From contig JABWDB010000001.1 in NCBI GenBank assembly GCA_019614645.1, positions 8,058,001 to 8,122,000 of the forward strand: a stretch of 64,000 bases of DNA, given 5' to 3'. Below the pieces are notes generated by a model. That model did not search any database and was not told where the DNA came from. It was given only the letters and a program-made list of their open reading frames with translations. Below, piece by piece: positions 28,786 through 41,298 of this stretch. Position numbers and translations under genes: made by a program. Position 1 is the stretch's first letter; the number at the start of each line of letters is the position of its first letter. The DNA is from Stratiolaelaps scimitus (Eukaryota; Arthropoda; Arachnida; Mesostigmata; Laelapidae).

Positions 28786-30292
28786 TTCACGCCAGAAAAT
28801 CCCGCTGGTTTTGCCTCTGCAGCAGCAAAAGCCAAGCGCAAATTCTTGGCTTTTTTTTTGAGCATCTGTTAACGTATGAGGAATAAATTTTCCGACTTTA
28901 TAAACTCTCTACCACTGCAGCCACTCTCATGGCTCCAACGATTGAAATACTCAAACTTTCTGAGGCCACTAATAATATCTTGTGCCATGTGACGGGAGGA
29001 TGTTTAGAGGTGGTACAATAGCAGGTTTTTTTTTCATTATCTTAATCACTGATTACCATTGTGCCTGATTGAGATTGTTTAGTCGAGAGGAAAACGAGCC
29101 GCCGTGGTTTGCCATTTGCGATAATTCCCCAGGAAATTGATACCTTCTCTCTGCAGTGACTTGTCATTTCAAACTGCAACGTTTATGGAAAAGCGAGTCT
29201 TCACGTTCACGGCTTGTCATAGGATTACGCCACGAAGGCGTTGAACTCAAAGTGATGCGTAATATACAGTTTCGACATCAACATATATACGCGTGTAATT
29301 TCATGTTCAAGGTCGTTTGGAATACCAAGCATATATGCTTTTCTTTCTACGGTTAAACCTTATTGTACTTTTATATTTTTCAACTACATCATAGTTGATG
29401 GAAGGTCCTTTTTTTAATTCTTTAGATGGATACCTAGCTGTGGAGTAGACAGTCTATCTGCTACTATAGAATGTTAAATGTACACCTGAATCGTAGATCT
29501 CTCAAAACAGTTATTGTCTCAGCGATGGTTACAGCCTGAGTGACGCTTATTTTTCTAAAACCAACGACTTTGCGATCACCAGATACCTGCTCATACAATG
29601 CGAACTTAATTCACTTCTTTATTATTTATTGTTCACTTTCAAACCTATTCAGTTCTCGAGTAGCGCACGCTGACGATTACAATGATACTTTCCTTAATTA
29701 CTCGATACCTATTAACTGAAATCTGTACATACACATACTATAAACTATCGTGTATACTGCATGTGCGAGAATACGTGGACATCCGTGTTTGAAGAGCTGT
29801 AGATACGCCTGCTTCGATTTCGCCACCTGTTGTCAAGGAAGATATTCGTGAACATCCATTGCACTGCTCCACAATTATGATTTATACTTGCGGATAGATC
29901 TATTTATAAGGATAATCTTCCTTCTCGCTTCATCTTCCATGGGAGTTGTTTGCGTACCGGATTGTCCAACGGCAGCGTCTATTCGTACTCTGAAGAAATT
30001 TGTACAAGGACGAGTTCAGCTGCGACGACGGCGGAGGCGAATACCGACGTATCGCCTATTTCAGATCTTATGCAAAAACGGAGTATATTATGTATACCGA
30101 GTTGTTTCTGGCCAGCAACAGAATATTCGCTGTTGCAAAACGGAACACTGCCAGTCACACAGATAACTGACACAGTCGGCCAAGTGCGGCATCGTGTGCC
30201 TGCGTCAGCCATCCGGTAAGGGCAAGCAGGACAAGCAGTACTCAACATTTCGGCCTCCGCCTAATCGACTCGTCTCGTCCGTATTGATGACT

Positions 30293-30296
<4 letters not shown>
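28786..30296. other. Non-coding sequence
   Basis: No gene is recognised. Homopolymer T runs occur at about 28851-28859 and 29025-29033. ORFs at 29888-30248 have no family resemblance. Confidence 0.4.
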
Positions 30297-30348
<52 letters not shown>

Positions 30349-30388
30349 TAAACATATATATATGTATATATATATATATATATATATT
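30297..30388. repeat. (TA)n microsatellite pair
   Basis: Two TA runs (about 30297-30344 and 30353-30388) are separated by an A-rich spacer. Confidence 0.95.
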
Positions 30389-33300
30389 GTATATGTACGC
30401 AGTTCACAAACACTTTAGCCAGTGGGACCCACAAGAAAATGCTGTATGTTGCTCGTCACTATTAGCTAGTCATCCAAGGGCATTGTGATATGTCTCTCAA
30501 TGGGAGACCCAATGCGACGCAACCATCAACCATGTATGTGTGTGTGTGTGCGCGCGTATTTCTAGTTAATCTCCACGACCAGCGACGTCATGTAGGGCTT
30601 CCCCAAGGACGTGCGCTCGAATCGGTTCCGCGGCAGCAACAACGCCGTCTATGGCCTCTCATGATCAGTATCAAGAGCATCACAAAAATCGCACATAAAG
30701 GACTATCGTGTCGTTCAACAGCAATTAATTGGCCGTCCGTTCACACTGCCTCGTCGTATTCATTCGATCGTGCTTCTAGTGGCGATATCGGCTGGCACTG
30801 CGATGGGTGAGAGTGCCAAAGTAGATTCGATGGCCGTATCTGACAGCAGCAGCCCCGACTATTTGCCCGCTACCCTGCGATAACATAGCACACTAGTCGT
30901 TGTTATAGCAGTGACCGCCACCACACCAGGGGCAGGAGTTACTTGCGTGTGCGTGAGACGAAGGGATGCTGCTGCTGCTGCTGAGTAGTAGCATATTTCA
31001 AAAGTGCGACGCATTTTCTACGATGCGGCGAATCCGTGACGTCGCTTTGTTGTTCGGCTGATGACGTTTACATAACGATGCCGTCTGACAAATGCGACTT
31101 GTTTGGCTCTGACAGCCGTTGGCAACCGTCTAATACGATAGTGATGATAACAATAACAACAACAATAATAATAATAATGATAACTAACAATAATAATAAT
31201 GATAACTAACAATAATAATAAATGACAATAATAACGCACAATAAAACAAAATAAATACAAATGCATCGCTTGCATTGAGAGAAAAGAGAGAGAGAGAGGC
31301 AAAAATGTAATAAGAGGATAATGTCGTTGCGATTTGTGATTCCCTGCGCGTTGAAGAGCTGCAAATCTCTTCGCGTGCCATCCTTGTTTAGCCTTGCGGG
31401 ACGAATGCGGAAAACTAATTAGAGATGACGGGAACATAGAGGGAGCGAGCGAGAGAGATGCTCGCATTTAGATATTGCATTATAGCAACACAAAACCAAT
31501 CTGCAAATCAGTAGTATCGTGTCACTTGAATACACCGCAGAGTACCATGCCAATGTGTTTATGTATGCGTTTGTATCTGTTGTATGTGATCAAAAGTTGT
31601 GTATTGGTCCTGTTCTATTGTAACGGCAATAATAAGTGTGGGAAGTCAGCTGGACGGCAATTCGTTGCCTGTTCGCAGCTGTTGATTGGAGCACATACTG
31701 AAGACCAAAATCACATGTTAAATGGCGCTCAACGAATGTTCGATTCGGCACGCATCGCCACTGTGGGTCAGTAACTTATAGATATATTATTACGACTTTA
31801 CTTAAGTGTCCACCTATTTAGAGGAACGACAAGTCTGGATCAATACGAAGGTCTCAAACAGCGACAAGCAATAAACAATTTCAGTTACCACGAAGGCCAA
31901 ATATTTAAACTGCTACTACTATCGATTGAGATTTACCCAATGGGCCTCCCTCAGGACCTCGACCCGGAGAGAAAAGGCGTGCATCTTTCAAGGGGTCTGT
32001 TCTCAGATCGGATGCCTCATGGAAGCCCGCGCGCAAAGATGACGACAAATTGTCAATTTCTCGAGGTTACTTGTGTCGTTACCCCGTGCCGATAAGTTGC
32101 TGTCCTCCAACTGCTGACTGCCTCTACACGCATACGCACACTCCAGAGATCATTCTTGGTCGTTTGTTCAGTTGGGAGTTAGGCACACACAGGACGTCTT
32201 GAAAAAACCGAGAGCTAAGTAGAGCGATGTTCTCAATTAACGTTGTTTGCGAAGCAGAGGCTACATATAAGCTCTACGATTCATTAGGCCAATTAGGCCT
32301 TTCCCATAGGTCTTCGGGCAGGAGCATCTGCCTTACAAACAATGCTTTCTTCTTCACTATGATTGACTTCGTGACATAACAGTAATAATATTCATAATAT
32401 TAATTTAATAATAGTCTTAATGATAATAATAATCTCGACCATCAGCTCTCTGTTCAGTATCTAGCTCGATCTTGCAGAACCGTGTCAGGCCACAGGAAGA
32501 AGACCTGATGTACAGTCTTGCAGTCAAGAGGCTAGCATTGAGGACGTGCCTGCTTGATGCTATTCGGGAAAGTCGGGCTTCACGATGCTTTTGCAATCCG
32601 TGGTAGCACACTATAATTAGATTAGTGTGGCGTATACGACGGCTTCTGTGCCTTCTCGTAATAGCACTCCCTAACTATAGGCGTACCACCCAATGTAGGA
32701 TTTGATGGATGGCTATCTTTAAGGTGTACTTGCCCACTACCGACCTTACTTGAAACCAACAGCGATTGGATGCTTGCCTCTACGAGCGCAGTTAGTTCCT
32801 GCACCAAAAGATCCCGGTGACATTCAAACTGGCAAGCGTCTATTCGCAGACACTGTGTACTTCGCAAAAACCTGCACCAAAGGGCTTTCCGGGCCTGAGC
32901 CGAAAGCCGTTCGGCTCATGATTCGAGCTGTTTCGGAAAGTCTCTACGGTGAACCTAACCTCCAATGGGCTGACGGTGGATTCGTCGACGACTGCTACTA
33001 ACGCAGTGAGAGACTAGTGCAGACTAGACCTGCACAAAGAAGATGGGCATCCGGGGCAGCCAGTCTTCTACAGACTGCAGCGTGATGTCCGATGCTGGAG
33101 CCTTGCTGATAGAGTGTGAATAGGAGTCGTGGAAATGTCGCCCTGCGCGAGCTTTGCATGTTTTCTTTGCTGCCGCATGCATGTCTGACAAGTTCCTGTT
33201 AGTTGTAAAAAAAGACAGGCCAGTGCGCCGAGTTGGATCTCGAACCAACCGCTCGGAAATATTTTATGCAAAACGCTACCGGTGCGAAAATTAGCAGTAC

Positions 33301-34499
33301 GACGGCTTAACGATCCTTACTGTTGAAGGGCCAGCGGTTGACCTGCCGCTTGCTTCCGAACTACTCGTGGAAAACATGCTTGTTGCTATCTCGTTGAAGA
33401 TATACTCTATCAAAGACATTTTAACATTGCCAATGGCAAAACTATAACAAGAAGCCAAAATGGCGAATTCAGTCATTCTACCTACGCACAGCACAACGTA
33501 CGGCTGTTTCACAGTTACCCACACCTACCATGCATCAGCTAGCAACAAATAAAATGTCAATGCTCTCTAGCTAATCATCAATTTCACTGCAGTTTCCTTT
33601 ATCGTTCACGAAGAGATGAAGACATAAGAAGCAACATTATTATTTGAAGCGATAAGCGAATCCGTCCCTTCCACAGACTAAAGCGAGCAGCTCGAGTTCA
33701 GCTCGGGAGATGATCATATGGATAATAGTATGAATTCCACAAGTGTCGATTAACCATCGCATCAACTAACGAGCCTCGTTTGGGGGGTGGGATTCGTCAA
33801 ACAGAGGGATCTAACCATTTGTTGTGGTGACGTTCGTATCATCAATCGTACAGGTACGTAATAGAAATGATTAGCCCCTGCTGCTCAGTTGTCAGTGGCC
33901 CGAGTTGTGCTATCTGCTAAAACCCGGAAGCGTTCTCGTTTGACCAATTTCATTAAAACACGCACCGTACTGCATCCGTTCGCTGACATATGGGTGAGTG
34001 TCCAAGAGCAATATTGGCACTGCGCCGTGTACAGCGCTCAGCTCGAATTCAAGATGCCCTTTGATTTGTTTTGAAGCCGTGAATTGTTACCAGCCAGTGG
34101 TCCCAGTATCCCATGGCGTCGGTGGGAGAATTTGCGATAATGACAGTATTTGCACTACACAATGTCAGTAGGCATTTGCGTTTCCCTGGCCTATGACCGA
34201 TGACTTAATCATCTGTAGATTAGCGAACTGCTTTGTCGTGGTGCAACCTTGCCCTAGCAACCGCAGGAAACTAGAGAGTTCAAGGCCTCGATCGTTTTAG
34301 ATAAAAAAAAAAAAAGCCGAACGGCAAAGTGAGCGAACCGTCATCGGGTCAGCCAAATCAATAATTACTCTGTTAATCTGTCCACGTTATTCGGTTAGGC
34401 GGTCCTCATGGTCCTCAACCGCGCTACCGTCGTGCTGCAATCCGTTTACAATGGTGATGTTGCCTCTGAGAAGTTTCGAGTTTCTGTATGGGATTCCTG
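30389..34499. other. Non-coding sequence with unassigned ORFs
   Basis: It holds (TG)n at about 30537-30550, a GCT run at about 30969-30981, AAT/AAC repeats at about 31145-31260 and a poly-A run at about 34301-34314. The ORF at 32750-33001 (+) is fairly protein-like but I do not recognise it. No supported gene. Confidence 0.4.
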
Positions 34500-35440
34500 C
34501 TCGAATCCAACATCGACGTGATCAAATTTTTGTTTGTTGAAGGGACAAGCCAGGTGGAATTTATCGAGAATCGGCCAAAGAATATTAGATAGGAAGCCGT
34601 TCAGCCGGCCAAACGTTTACTACTGGTGTAATTGCATCAGGAGGGGCGACTGGACCGTTCGGAAACACGGATGAGGTGACTCCACGGAGATGTGTCACGA
34701 GCGAACGAGTTGCGACAATTACCGCGGCCTTTGAGCAAGCAATAGTTTGGACTATAATATCTTTGTCGGCCTATTCGGGAATTCCGTGCACGACATGTCA
34801 CGAACTTATGACGAAAATACCAAAAAACTGATTTAAAAAAATGCAAAATAGGTCTGCGATGAATTCACCCCGGCGCAGATGGAGACACACGTCTGCCATA
34901 TTCTAAATTCAGCCAACAAAACTATAGGTAATAAAAAAAACAAGCTCGCTTAACGCCCACCATTGCGATCGGCGAGTCTTGAGTGGGTTTATAGCGGCAG
35001 ATAGAGAGAAACCAGGCAATAGAATGCCCCTCGAACAAAACGAGAAGCCCAGTGGCAATACTGAATAGATTTGTTCCCAAAGTGATGACTATACCTGATG
35101 TCGACGATAGCGGTTTTTTAATTTAGAGTTACTGTGTGTAAATGAAGAAATCAATGCAAGCCGATATCTTAAATCCTTGAAAAGGCTCACGGAAAAAAGG
35201 CACGAAAAACAGCGGAAAATCGATGCACGCATTGTGGCGGTTCTCGCTGAAAACCTCACCGGTCAATAATATTCACCAATGGATTCAGGCTGCGTATTCT
35301 CCAGATTTAAGCCCTTGTCAATATGGTCGTTTCTATGCATTGAGAAGGGCCATTGGTTGCGTACATTATGCAAAAGTCAATTCGTCTGAGGAACTTTACT
35401 TAGTTGACTCGCCCAAATCCTCAGCCATTGAGCACTAGTA
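34500..35440 (+). pseudogene. Heavily decayed mariner, same family as the intact copy
   Basis: Reading across frames recovers segments in the same order as the intact transposase. They are DVIKFLFVEG (intact EIIKFLFLQG), TAAFEQAIVW, SLSAYSGIPCTTCHELMTKI, EFTPAQMETHV, RFVPKVMTI, NEEINASRYLKSLKRL, and AYSPDLSPCQYGRFYALRRA. The first catalytic Asp is changed (IGES for IDET), the second-Asp motif is deleted, and the third Asp is Gln. Stops and frameshifts are many. Decay is clearly older than in the 21.7-kb copy. No terminal repeats were identified. Confidence 0.8.
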
Positions 35441-37750
35441 CCACGAGGATCATTCAGGAGAGGAGTTACGGCACATATGAGCCCGATAGCTTCAAAACCT
35501 GCCACCGTTATAGGGTCACCACTGAAATAGCAACATTTTCATTCACCTTCATTAGTTACTTGGCCTTAATCCATTTCCATGCGGGTGTTGCTATTTTGTA
35601 ACGTGAAAGCATCACATTTGGTATTGGCAGCAAACCACACGTCTTATTCTAAAAAAACAACAACGATGTACTGTGCTTCAGATGCTCCCAGCGAGCTGGC
35701 TGCGGTGCGTGAATAATAAAGAAGATGAGGTATAGTAAAAAAAATTCTAGTTATCGTTCTTGAATTTTTCCGATGCACAAAATGGCACCGAGGGTTCATA
35801 ACAATAACGATGAATCCAAACAACGAATTGTGTGAATGGACCATTACTGTATCCATTACGTATATTTATCTATCGCCACTAATTCTCATATTGACGGGTG
35901 GTGTCACAGGCGTAGAGATACATTTTCATACGCATAAAGACAGACAGACATCTATAAACCCTAGAAGAAGCTCACAACACAAAACGCACAGAACACCTAA
36001 CTGTTCTGGACTCCCCAAGAATATGGTCGAGACAAGGCCAGAAGGTTAGAAGTTACTATTATATCTTAACCGTACTGTGGATATATTTCGTGTGATATTA
36101 TTATTACTATTGCATCGTGGATTAATTGGCCAATGATAAACAATTTCGTTATTTGTTTGTTTTGCAATAATGCAATATAGTACACCTGTCTTTTGAACAA
36201 GGTACGGTACATGTTAAATATTGACCCATTGGCCAGAATCTATATGGAACAGTTAAAAATGAAGCTGCTTTTCCTGAAAACGTGACCCGATCTTCCAGTC
36301 AACTAGCTCAGACCCTACGTGTAAAAACAGCCGGAGAATTTAGGTCCTCTCATAACCTGTCGCCTAACCTAGTTGAATGATTATTATTGACGAGTTACCG
36401 GCTTTTATGATTGAATAAAAATATTTATGATTATTATTTATGAGTGATAAACATCACTTGCGGCGTTGTTCCATATCATTGATTAGTCCAAATATCGAGC
36501 TGCTCATTGTTATAGTCAAGCAAAACCCCGTGTTCGCCTAAGTCTCGTTCGTATCATGGACACTGCTATGCAAATATGCAGGTTCTTCCACACCCACCTC
36601 GCAATTGTCTTCCGCACATTTCGAGTGTCGCTTAATTGTTCTACACAGGCGGCCAACGGCGCGCGCTCGACCCGGCTGACTATTACGAGATTTGGAATAT
36701 GCTGCATCGTTCTAGTCTAAATACTGCAGTGAATTCTTACAAGTCAGGCCTATGTCACGAGCTCATATTATTTAATATATAGGCATGCATTTTGTATTAT
36801 TTATTATTATTATTATGCATTTCGTATTTATTTATTAGCTCGCTAACTCCGTAGGCGCCTTCTACATGATAAACGATATGGGGCCTCATCTACCTATTGG
36901 TAAACGTACATCGTCTACTGTCACTAGTTCTCTCTTTTCTGACTAGGTTTGGTCATGACACGCTCTCTTGACAACCTCTATATTCGAGCCGACATCAAAT
37001 TCATCCTCACAATCGCTGGCGTCGTGAGAATGCAGCTACTGTGCATCGGCTTCGGTGTATTTCGAGCCTCGAATATCATAGGGCCTCGCTCACCTGCATT
37101 TACACCGTGGTCTTTCCCTACAACTGGCTCGGCATTGACATACGATGAGCACGATCTCGCGCCTTGGCAACACCTTACTTTAGACGACCACTCATCGTTG
37201 ATAGGGGGCGTGCAAGGGGGAATAGAGTATCCTAACTATGCCTCCTCATCCGTCTACTACGAGTCGACGCTGCCTCATTTCCACGAGTTGGCGTCCGTTC
37301 AGCCGTGTCGCGTTGCTTTACAAGAGAGGAGAAAGAAATCTGCCATTGCAACAGTGGCATACAGAAAGAAAAAATCGGTAAAGAAAAAAAAATCGGTTGT
37401 ACAAAATTGGGGGCAACCTGGCCGCAAACTGGAATCGACCGCAGGCCTTACCAGCAGCGACAGCATGAAACAAACTTTCGATGGTTAGATAGATAAATAG
37501 ATAGACTTTGTCCTCGTTGCTCTGCTTGGGGTTGTGTGGCACGACCTCCGTGCACGGCCGGACAAGCAACGCTACCAGTGGACGTACGAGCACTGCAACT
37601 GCAGTGCCACTAACACTACGCAGAGCTATAGCGCTAAGCGAACGCATGAAACGACCCTGTCGGTGTTGAGCACTGTCACACGTGTAGCAGCAAGCGCGTC
37701 AACAAATACTATTGGCTGGGCCACCCTACAGCAGGGGCAGCAGCAGCAAC
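35441..37750. other. Non-coding sequence with one unassigned ORF
   Basis: The ORF at 36949-37488 (179 codons, +) has one hydrophobic segment near residues 18-34 and a Lys-rich tail. It resembles no family, so I do not call it a gene. ATT runs lie at about 36098-36107 and 36796-36815. Confidence 0.35.
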
Positions 37751-39457
37751 AGCAGCATAAAGAAGGCTGACGTTACGAGATAGACGACACTGCGAGTGAG
37801 AGAGAGAGCGAGCGAACTAACAAACTTATCGCTGTTCTGCGGATGGATGAGCAATGTGGAAGTGGCAACACTAGACACTAGCAGTTTGACTGGGTAGCAA
37901 GCGCGGTTCGAAAGAGCGACCCATCACCGACCGGCCAAGCAAGCGATCAACGGCCGCCAGTGACCGAGCTGCTGGCTAGAGCTGTCTGCTCGCTCTCACC
38001 GTCAGCAGCAGCAACCTGCAGCAGCAACGGCAGCAACAGCAACAGCAGCAGCAGCAGCAGGCAACCGTGGTGGCAAGCAAAACGACCGACGGAGCGAGCA
38101 GACCGACGAGAGCCGTTCTGTATATTCTGCCTACCCTCAGCCTCAGCAGTGATGGCGGCGGCGGTGGCGGTGGCGGCGGCGGTGGCGGCTGCGGCTGCAG
38201 CAGCAACAGTCATCGTTGAAAACGACTCGCTTTCGTCGTTGGCTGCTCGCCGCCAGCCGTCACTGAGCAGTCTGTCCCCATTGGCTGGGCTGGCCGGAGC
38301 TGGTGGTTGTTGCTGCGCTTCTGGATCTAGCGCTACGCTGTTCACTCGCCTGTATCTCTGCCGTCAGCCCCGTCGCCAGCACCATCAAACAACAACAACA
38401 ACAACACAGTGCTACTGACGCGGCAGCAGAAGAGAGTTTGGTGTTCGATTTTGATCAGCCAGCAGCAACCAGCCAACGAGCATCCACTGAAAGGAGGGCG
38501 GACCAGCTGTTCTCGGTGTTCTTGTTTACGAATCAGCTACGCAGTGTGCCGCCAATGCGCTGGTTGCTGCAAACAGTCGATGAAAAGTATCGACAAGTGA
38601 GAGCAGCCAACTGCTAGTGTTAGTTCCAGCCGGTCAGCTCGTCCGCCAGGTGGCCCGTAGCACGGAGGCTTGCCAGCTACCTGGCCGACTACTGATTATT
38701 TCACTCGAGAGCGGAGAGGGTAGAGCTAACGAATTCGAACGACGGCGGAGCGGTCTACCGTCCTGGCAAAAACTCGGGCTACAGCAGCAGTAGCAACAGC
38801 AGCAGCAGCAACAGCAGAAGGAGCAACATCCGCCCAAATCAGGAAAGGAAAGTCCACGCGCAAGACCGAGCGTGAGACCGTCAAGGAAGAGTGAGAGGGG
38901 TAGAGGCCAAACGAGTCAAACGCACTCGCTCGACGACGCGAACAACGCTATAACAACAACATTATCATCATCATCATCATCATCGGCGTCAGTCATCTAC
39001 AGCAAAAATAATCTGTGGAGAGCAGCAGCTGCCGTGCGAACCACAGGAAAGGAGTATCGCCGCGCTTTTGACCTACGAAAGCGCGGTTCGTTATATCTCC
39101 AGTCGTCAGGCAGCGACCTCTGCAGGCACTGAGACGAGAGAGGAGTGTCCGCGGTGGACGTGTCCGCGTGCGCCTGTGGCATTAGGTGGAACTGTGTTTC
39201 GTGTCTACGCGGACGTGGATGCTGAAGAATAAACAGCACCGAAGGCCAGGAGTATTTATGTGATGTGGTGTGCTCCGAACAGGCTGTCGTGAGCTAGCGT
39301 GCAGCCGTATGTGAGTTCGCGTGTAGCTGAGGTTGTTCCCTGCGAGCGAAAGGCGGCTACAACAGCAAGCCGGATTACAACCGCAACGCTTAGGTGTTGT
39401 ACGGCCGATCGACGACAAGTCTCACGCGGCACTACGGAGGACCGAAGACCGAGCGAG
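37751..39457 (+). promoter_or_regulatory. CAG/GGC-rich probable promoter and 5'UTR of the PAQR gene
   Basis: Triplet-rich DNA with CAG/CAA runs at about 38002-38061 and 38779-38825, GGC/GCG at about 38151-38198, and (CAT)n at about 38963-38984. Ala-, Gln- and Pro-rich ORFs on both strands are artefacts. Its position directly upstream of the PAQR start and its GC-rich character suggest promoter/5'UTR. The frame upstream of the PAQR ATG is open back to about 39299 but has no other ATG. Confidence 0.4.
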
Positions 39458-40939
39458 ATGAACAGCGAGAGCTTTAAGGCGGCCCGGGCCCGGCTAAACC
39501 CATGGGACGAGAACTTGCCAACGAAGTTTGTTGAATTTGAGATTCGGCGAAAGTTCAAATCGATTCGAAGATGTATGCACGTGCCACGTCTATGTCGGAT
39601 CGACGAACTCGTCCCGACAACGAACTTCATGTCAGAACTGGGCAATATCGCCGATTTCATGTACTCGATTGGCAAGTGCGTCATTTCGCGTGAGGAGCCA
39701 CTTGCAGACCCCACCGAGATTCCTAAGGCTCCGCCTGAATCGATCAGTTCCGACGACGAAGGCGTCTCCGATTTGGCGGCTGGCGGGACGGTGTCACCTA
39801 AACCAACCACGATGGCGGGGGAGCAGGCCAACTTGAAGGTGCCAGAACAGGTCACTCTTTTGCGACTCCGACGAAAAAGGATCTCGTCCTCGTTGGGGGA
39901 TGGCTTTCTCGCCGACGAAGAGGACAACGATGACGATGACGAGAGCAGTGGCTTCTATTCGGACGCCTCCGAGTGTACAATCGCGTCCCCGCCTCTGAAC
40001 GAACGCGTGCGGACGTTCCGCAATCGCGTTGGCCTCCACTATCATTCGCAGCTGCCGATGTGGCTACGAAACAACGAGTATATCGTGTCCGCACATAGGC
40101 CACCCTCATACAGCTACACGGCGTGCGTGAAGTCCGTTCTTCAGCTGCACAGTGAGACGGGCAATATCTGGTCACACGGCCTGGGTGCCATCGGGTTCGC
40201 GATATACGCACTGTACTTCTACCTGGCGGACGTCATACCCGGCATGGATATTTACGACCGATTGGCGTTTGCCATATTCTTCCTCTCAGCCGTAGGTTGT
40301 ATGGGCATGTCAGCCATCTATCACACGTTGGCATGTCACTCGAACCGAGTGTGCACGCTAACCTGTAAGCTGGACTTTACAGGGATCACAATTCTCATCT
40401 TCGGCTCGTTCTATCCCTGGCTGTATTTCACCTTCTACGAGCATCCCTATCTCCGTCATCTCTACGGCGTGACGGGCACTGTCAGTGCCCTGGCTACGAT
40501 CAAGATGAGCCTAAGTGACGACTTCGCCCAGGCGCACTATCGCGGAGTTCGCTCAGCGATCTATATTGCGTACGCGATGATCTGCGGCGTATTGCCCGTT
40601 GTTCACTTCTGCATGATGTACGGCTTGAGGAGTTTGATTGACGACTTCTTCGTGCTTCGTTTCGCGTGCATGGTCAGCGCGTACGTCGTCGGCGCGGTGT
40701 TCTACTCATTGCGCGTGCCTGAGCGACACTGGCCGGGTCGCTTCGACTACGCCGGTCAGAGTCATCAGATCATGCATGTCTGTGTTGTTATTGGCAATCT
40801 CGCTCATTACTGGGGCTGCCACGGACTGGCGCACCAGCGGGTGCAGCAGACGTCGAAGAACGTTGACGGCACCGCCTATGCATTATATGAAGGAGTGATG
40901 TCATTTGTTCAATCATCGTTTAAACAACTCTCGTTCTAG
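39458..40939 (+). CDS. PAQR-family seven-transmembrane protein, adiponectin-receptor-like (493 aa)
   Basis: A multi-pass membrane protein of the progestin/adipoQ receptor (haemolysin III) family; members sense ligands or act as zinc-dependent ceramidase-like hydrolases. The first in-frame ATG (purine at -3) gives 493 residues. Residues 1-195 are cytosolic-looking, with an acidic patch near 152-165. The family core starts at LPMWLRNNEYIVSAHRPP (about 199), followed by HSETGNIWSHGLG and seven hydrophobic segments to about 455. The zinc/catalytic residues of AdipoR are all present: His289 (YHTLACH), Asp306 (KLDFTG), and His436 and His440 (SHQIMH). The His-Asp spacing of 17 equals that of human AdipoR1. 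PERHWPGRFDY precedes TM7. It is intronless over this length. The closest subfamily (AdipoR or PAQR3) is not settled by eye. Confidence 0.93.
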   Translation: MNSESFKAARARLNPWDENLPTKFVEFEIRRKFKSIRRCMHVPRLCRIDELVPTTNFMSELGNIADFMYSIGKCVISREEPLADPTEIPKAPPESISSDDEGVSDLAAGGTVSPKPTTMAGEQANLKVPEQVTLLRLRRKRISSSLGDGFLADEEDNDDDDESSGFYSDASECTIASPPLNERVRTFRNRVGLHYHSQLPMWLRNNEYIVSAHRPPSYSYTACVKSVLQLHSETGNIWSHGLGAIGFAIYALYFYLADVIPGMDIYDRLAFAIFFLSAVGCMGMSAIYHTLACHSNRVCTLTCKLDFTGITILIFGSFYPWLYFTFYEHPYLRHLYGVTGTVSALATIKMSLSDDFAQAHYRGVRSAIYIAYAMICGVLPVVHFCMMYGLRSLIDDFFVLRFACMVSAYVVGAVFYSLRVPERHWPGRFDYAGQSHQIMHVCVVIGNLAHYWGCHGLAHQRVQQTSKNVDGTAYALYEGVMSFVQSSFKQLSF

Positions 40940-41172
40940 AAGACTATGAAGAACGGTTTGAGAACGGATCGACCACAACTGTGGTGAACCGGCTGACCGA
41001 TCAAGTAATGTCAAATGGACAAACGGTCTTCAGATCCATGGATACCTATGATGATAATGGTGATGATGGCCTGATTAAGATGGTCCAACAACGTCTCCCT
41101 GTACCAATCCCTTGTACAAACGACAACGGTAACCTCATGGCAGATCTCGACTGGTCGATACGTTTGATGAAG
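40924..41172 (+). other. Open -1 frame after the PAQR stop, ending at a strong donor
   Basis: In the frame -1 to PAQR, 83 codons are open from 40924 to 41172. They run LEDYEERFENG ... LMADLDWSIRLMK and stop exactly at a consensus donor AAG|GTGAGC (41172/41173). Composition is protein-like and acidic. It could be a C-terminal extension of PAQR hidden by an indel in the sequence, an exon of an alternative transcript, or chance. No donor upstream joins it in phase by ordinary splicing. Confidence 0.35.
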
Positions 41173-41298
41173 GTGAGCTACTTTCTCATCTTTATCTGAA
41201 ATTTATTTTTATGAAAACTGAAATGAAATCGAATCTACATACTGAGCATAGCTGATAAGCATTATACTTGATTTAGACTTGAATAACAACAATCAAAA

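Noticed and set aside
33215..33310. tRNA-like B-box on the minus strand (GGTTCGAGATCC) with a following poly-T
   Set aside because: The B-box has an extra base, the T-loop is too long and no acceptor stem forms.
36949..37488. 179-codon ORF upstream of PAQR
   Set aside because: No family resemblance; the Lys-rich end comes from an A-rich run. It may be chance or an untraceable exon.
39256..39927. 223-codon minus-strand ORF
   Set aside because: It lies antisense to the start of the PAQR coding frame. The plus frame matches a known family and this one does not.
40919..40925. TTTAAAC slippery heptamer near the PAQR stop
   Set aside because: In the PAQR frame the bases read TTT AAA C, not T TTA AAC, so canonical -1 frameshifting is not supported.
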